From contig NZ_CP016786.1 of NCBI RefSeq assembly GCF_002285495.1, positions 1-7,500 on the forward strand: a stretch of DNA of 7,500 nucleotides, given 5' to 3'. Of this stretch, positions 4,475 through 7,500 are shown piece by piece. A program made the position numbers and the translations under genes. The notes beneath the pieces were generated by a model. It was not told the DNA's origin, did no database searches, and saw only the letters and a list, made by a program, of their open reading frames with translations. Source of the stretch: Clostridium isatidis. Its GTDB lineage: Bacteria; Bacillota; Clostridia; Clostridiales; Clostridiaceae. Numbering within the stretch: the stretch's first letter is position 1; each line of letters starts with the position of its first letter.

Positions 4475-6385
4475 GAAAAAAATACACAAACTTATGATGA
4501 AAGTCAAATTCAAGTTTTAGAAGGTCTTGAAGCTGTTAGAAAAAGACCAGGGATGTATATTGGAAGTACAAGTTCAAGGGGATTACACCATCTTGTTTAT
4601 GAAATAGTTGATAATAGTATAGATGAAGCCTTAGCTGGATTTTGTAGTAATATTGAGGTTTCAATAAATGAAGATAATTCTATAACTGTTATAGATGATG
4701 GTAGAGGTATGCCGACAGGATTAAATGAGAAACTCGGAAAATCCAGTGTAGAAGTTATAATGACAGTTCTTCATGCTGGAGGTAAGTTTGGCGGTGGCGG
4801 ATATAAAGTTTCTGGTGGATTACATGGAGTTGGTGCGTCAGTTGTTAATGCTTTATCAGAATGGTGTGAAGTAATAGTTAAAAGGGATGGATATGCTTGG
4901 AAGCAAAGATATTCAAGAGGAAATGCAGTAACTGACCTGATTCAAATTGGTGAATCTGATGAACACGGAACAACTGTTTCTTTTAAACCAGATGTAGAGA
5001 TATTTGAAGATACAGTTTATGATTTTGAGGTTTTATCCAAGAGACTAAGAGAACTTGCCTTTCTAAATAAGGGAATTAGGATAACTTTAATAGATAAAAG
5101 AGAAGGAGAAGAAAATCAGGAGTTATACCATTATGAAGGTGGAATAAGGGAATTTGTATCATACCTTAATAAAAACAAAGAGGTTTTACATGAAGAACCT
5201 ATTTATATTGAGGCGATGAGGGATGATGTGTTTGTAGAAGTTTCTCTTCAATACAATAATTCCTATACTGAAAATATATATTCTTTTGCTAATAATATAG
5301 ATACTGTAGAGGGAGGAACTCACCTTTCAGGATTTAAATCAGCACTGACTAAGGTTATTAACGATTATGCTAGAAGATATAACTATCTTAAGGAAAAAGA
5401 TAATAACCTGACAGGTGATGATGTAAGAGAAGGATTAACTGCTGTTGTATCAGTAAAAATAACAAATCCTCAATTTGAAGGTCAAACAAAAACTAAACTA
5501 GGAAATTCAGAAGTTAGGAGCATTGTAGATTCAATAACAGCAGAGGGGGTAGCAACCTTCCTAGAAGAAAATCCTGCTATAAGTAAGCTTATAATAGATA
5601 AGGCATTAATGGCAACAAGAGCCAGAGATGCAGCAAGAAAGGCCAGGGAATTAACAAGAAAATCAGCTTTAGAGAGATCTACATTGCCTGGGAAATTAGC
5701 AGATTGTTCTTCTAAAGATCCATTAGAATGTGAGATATACATAGTTGAGGGGGATTCAGCTGGTGGTTCTGCAAAGCAAGGAAGAGATAGAAGATTCCAA
5801 GCTATATTACCTTTGAGAGGTAAGATATTAAACGTTGAAAAGCAAAGATTAGATAGAATACTTACATCAGATACAATAAAATCAATGGTTACTGCCTTCG
5901 GTGCAGGTATTGGTGATGATTTTGACGAAAGTAAATTAAGATATAACAGAATAATTATAATGACTGATGCCGATGTTGATGGTGCCCACATTAGAACATT
6001 ATTATTAACATTCTTCTTTAGGTATATGAGGGGATTGTTAGATGGTGGTCATGTTTATATAGCTCAACCGCCACTATATCAAGTGAAAAAGAACAAGAAG
6101 GAGTACTATGTTTATTCTGATGAAGAATTAGAAACTCTTTTAAAAGAAATTGGTGGAAAAGATAGTTCAACCAGCATTCAAAGATATAAAGGTTTAGGAG
6201 AAATGAATGCCTCTCAATTATGGGATACAACAATGGATCCAGAGAAGAGAATATTATTAAAAGCAACAGTAGAAGATGCAAAGGAAGCTGATGAAATATT
6301 TACAATACTAATGGGAGATAAAGTTGAACCAAGAAGAGAGTTTATTGAAAAGAATGCTAAGAAAGTAAGCAACTTGGATATTTAG
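4472..6385 (+). CDS. gyrB: DNA gyrase subunit B
   Basis: GyrB is the ATPase half of gyrase (A2B2), which adds negative supercoils and relieves stress ahead of forks. The GHKL ATPase domain (about 1-220) shows the catalytic base E44 and N48 in EIVDNSIDEA, D75 in DDGRGMP, the glycine lid GGKFGGGGYKVSGGLHGVG (103-121) and R138, equivalent to the E. coli coumarin-contact arginine 136. The transducer domain has the QTK loop QTKTKLGN (338-345). The TOPRIM domain has E426 in VEGDSAGGSAKQG and D499, D501, D503 in TDADVDGAH. The 637-residue length is that of Gram-positive GyrB, lacking the insert of the E. coli protein. The ending PRREFIEKNAKKVSNLDI is typical. Translation starts at TTG. gyrA follows after 25 bases, so the two form an operon. 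Confidence 0.98.
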   Translation: MEKNTQTYDESQIQVLEGLEAVRKRPGMYIGSTSSRGLHHLVYEIVDNSIDEALAGFCSNIEVSINEDNSITVIDDGRGMPTGLNEKLGKSSVEVIMTVLHAGGKFGGGGYKVSGGLHGVGASVVNALSEWCEVIVKRDGYAWKQRYSRGNAVTDLIQIGESDEHGTTVSFKPDVEIFEDTVYDFEVLSKRLRELAFLNKGIRITLIDKREGEENQELYHYEGGIREFVSYLNKNKEVLHEEPIYIEAMRDDVFVEVSLQYNNSYTENIYSFANNIDTVEGGTHLSGFKSALTKVINDYARRYNYLKEKDNNLTGDDVREGLTAVVSVKITNPQFEGQTKTKLGNSEVRSIVDSITAEGVATFLEENPAISKLIIDKALMATRARDAARKARELTRKSALERSTLPGKLADCSSKDPLECEIYIVEGDSAGGSAKQGRDRRFQAILPLRGKILNVEKQRLDRILTSDTIKSMVTAFGAGIGDDFDESKLRYNRIIIMTDADVDGAHIRTLLLTFFFRYMRGLLDGGHVYIAQPPLYQVKKNKKEYYVYSDEELETLLKEIGGKDSSTSIQRYKGLGEMNASQLWDTTMDPEKRILLKATVEDAKEADEIFTILMGDKVEPRREFIEKNAKKVSNLDI

Positions 6386-6410
6386 TACTAAAACGAGGTG
6401 AAGTAAGTAC

Positions 6411-7500
6411 ATGGATTTAAATGAGGGAAAAATAGTTCCTATAGATATAAATAAAGAAATGAAAAAATGCTATATAGATTATGCAATGAGCGTAATTGTA
6501 GGTCGTGCATTACCAGACGTTAGGGATGGATTAAAACCAGTTCATAGAAGAATATTGCATTCAATGAATGAATTAGGTGTAACTCCTGATAAAAGTTATA
6601 GAAAATGTGCAAGAATAGTTGGGGAAGTTTTAGGTAAATACCATCCACATGGAGATTCATCAGTTTATGATGCTCTAGTTAGACTTGCTCAAGACTTTTC
6701 AATGAGATATATGTTGGTAGATGGACACGGAAACTTTGGTTCAGTAGATGGTGATGGTGCAGCAGCCATGAGGTATACTGAAGCAAGAATGAATAAAATT
6801 GCTGTTGAGATGCTCAGGGATATAAACAAAGATACAGTTGATTTTATTCCTAACTTTGATGGTGAAGAAAAAGAACCAGTTGTACTTCCATCAAGATATC
6901 CTAATCTATTAGTTAATGGATCATCAGGTATAGCAGTTGGTATGGCAACTAATATACCACCTCATAATTTAGGAGAAGTTATTGATGGTACAATAATGCT
7001 TATTGATAATCCAGAAGCAACATCAACTGAGCTTATGACTGTTATTAAGGGGCCTGACTTTCCAACTGGTGCAACAATTATGGGAACATCAGGTATAAGA
7101 GCAGCTTATGAAACTGGAAAAGGTAAAATAATTGTAAGAGCAAAAAGCGAGATAGAAGAGGAAAATGGAAGACACAGAATTGTTGTTACAGAAATACCTT
7201 ACCAAGTTAATAAAGCAAAATTAATTGAAAGTATAGCTGATTTAGTAAAAGATAAAAAAATTACTGGAATATCTGATTTAAGGGATGAATCAGATAGAGA
7301 AGGTATGAGAATCGTCATTGAACTAAAGAGAGAAGCTAACCCAAATGTAATATTAAATCTTTTATATAAGCATACTAAGATGCAAGATACCTTTGGGATC
7401 ATAATGTTAGCTTTAGTAGATAATGAACCAAGGATATTAAGCTTAAGGGAACTTCTAGGAAATTATATTAAATTCCAAAAAGAAGTAGTAACAAGAAGAA
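6411..7500 (+). CDS. gyrA: DNA gyrase subunit A (3' end beyond the window)
   Basis: GyrA is the DNA-cleaving and rejoining subunit of gyrase. The frame stays open from the ATG to the window edge, giving 363 complete codons; a full protein is usually a little over 800 residues, so the rest of the breakage-reunion domain and the C-terminal DNA-wrapping domain are missing only because the window ends. The winged-helix region shows GRALPDVRDGLKPVHRRIL (31-49). The catalytic tyrosine is Y122 in AAAMRYTEAR. The quinolone region reads HPHGDSSVYD (78-87) with S83 and D87, the drug-sensitive residue types. Later conserved parts include GIAVGMATNIPPHNLGE and the end stretch FGIIMLALVDNEPRIL. The ATG follows GAGGTG (6395-6400) at ten bases. 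It lies 25 bases after gyrB and is probably co-transcribed with it. Confidence 0.97.
   Translation, partial: MDLNEGKIVPIDINKEMKKCYIDYAMSVIVGRALPDVRDGLKPVHRRILHSMNELGVTPDKSYRKCARIVGEVLGKYHPHGDSSVYDALVRLAQDFSMRYMLVDGHGNFGSVDGDGAAAMRYTEARMNKIAVEMLRDINKDTVDFIPNFDGEEKEPVVLPSRYPNLLVNGSSGIAVGMATNIPPHNLGEVIDGTIMLIDNPEATSTELMTVIKGPDFPTGATIMGTSGIRAAYETGKGKIIVRAKSEIEEENGRHRIVVTEIPYQVNKAKLIESIADLVKDKKITGISDLRDESDREGMRIVIELKREANPNVILNLLYKHTKMQDTFGIIMLALVDNEPRILSLRELLGNYIKFQKEVVTRR

Noticed and set aside
5482..5991. A 169-codon open frame on the minus strand inside gyrB
   Set aside because: It lies wholly opposite the conserved TOPRIM-coding part of gyrB, has no recognisable family and is explained by the codon bias of the sense gene. 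The smaller minus-strand frames at 1608-1859, 3250-3453, 6018-6281 and 7199-7402 are rejected for the same reason.
1..7500. Mobile element, CRISPR array, tRNA, rRNA or a novel accessory system
   Set aside because: Every gene belongs to the conserved origin cluster, the gaps are short and accounted for, and no terminal repeats, spaced repeat array or structured RNA gene is visible.

Overview
The window is a replication-origin segment of a low-GC Firmicute chromosome. All genes lie on the plus strand in the order dnaA - dnaN - yaaA (S4 protein) - recF - remB (DUF370) - gyrB - gyrA. This is the classical oriC gene order of Bacillota. The very AT-rich DNA, the dominance of AGA and ATA codons, the strong AGGAGG-type ribosome binding sites, the 637-residue GyrB without the proteobacterial insert, and the DnaA N-terminus all point to Clostridium sensu stricto. 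I place it near the C. perfringens / C. butyricum / C. septicum relatives from family memory; no database search was possible and the species is not determined.

Layout. dnaA (1-1368) starts on the first base of the window, so its own promoter and the upstream half of the origin are out of view. The 243-base dnaA-dnaN gap (1369-1611) is the downstream oriC region. It holds three perfect DnaA boxes (two of them convergent), several degenerate boxes, a six-unit DnaA-trio array (1544-1561), a 38-base tract with only three G/C bases (the likely unwinding element), a candidate dnaN promoter lying over the trios, and the dnaN ribosome binding site. dnaN (1612-2712) is followed by a 50-base gap with an 18-bp palindrome, a tandem direct repeat and a 14-codon mini-ORF ahead of yaaA (2763-2969). 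recF (3047-4129) has its own extended -10 promoter just upstream. remB (4148-4408), gyrB (4472-6385, TTG start) and gyrA (6411 to beyond 7500, truncated by the window edge) follow.

How it works together. DnaA binds the boxes and trios to open the origin. DnaN is the sliding clamp for the replisome. RecF helps load RecA at gaps in stalled forks. GyrB and GyrA form the gyrase that removes positive supercoils ahead of forks. YaaA is a small predicted RNA-binding protein. RemB is a predicted matrix-regulator homologue that rides in the cluster.

The gene content is ordinary for an origin region. I see no mobile element, CRISPR array, tRNA, rRNA or novel multigene system. The points worth a second look are regulatory: the promoter/DnaA-trio overlap, the inverted DnaA-box pair, the repeat structure between the Shine-Dalgarno sequence and the start of yaaA, the very short recF leader, and the TTG start of gyrB.
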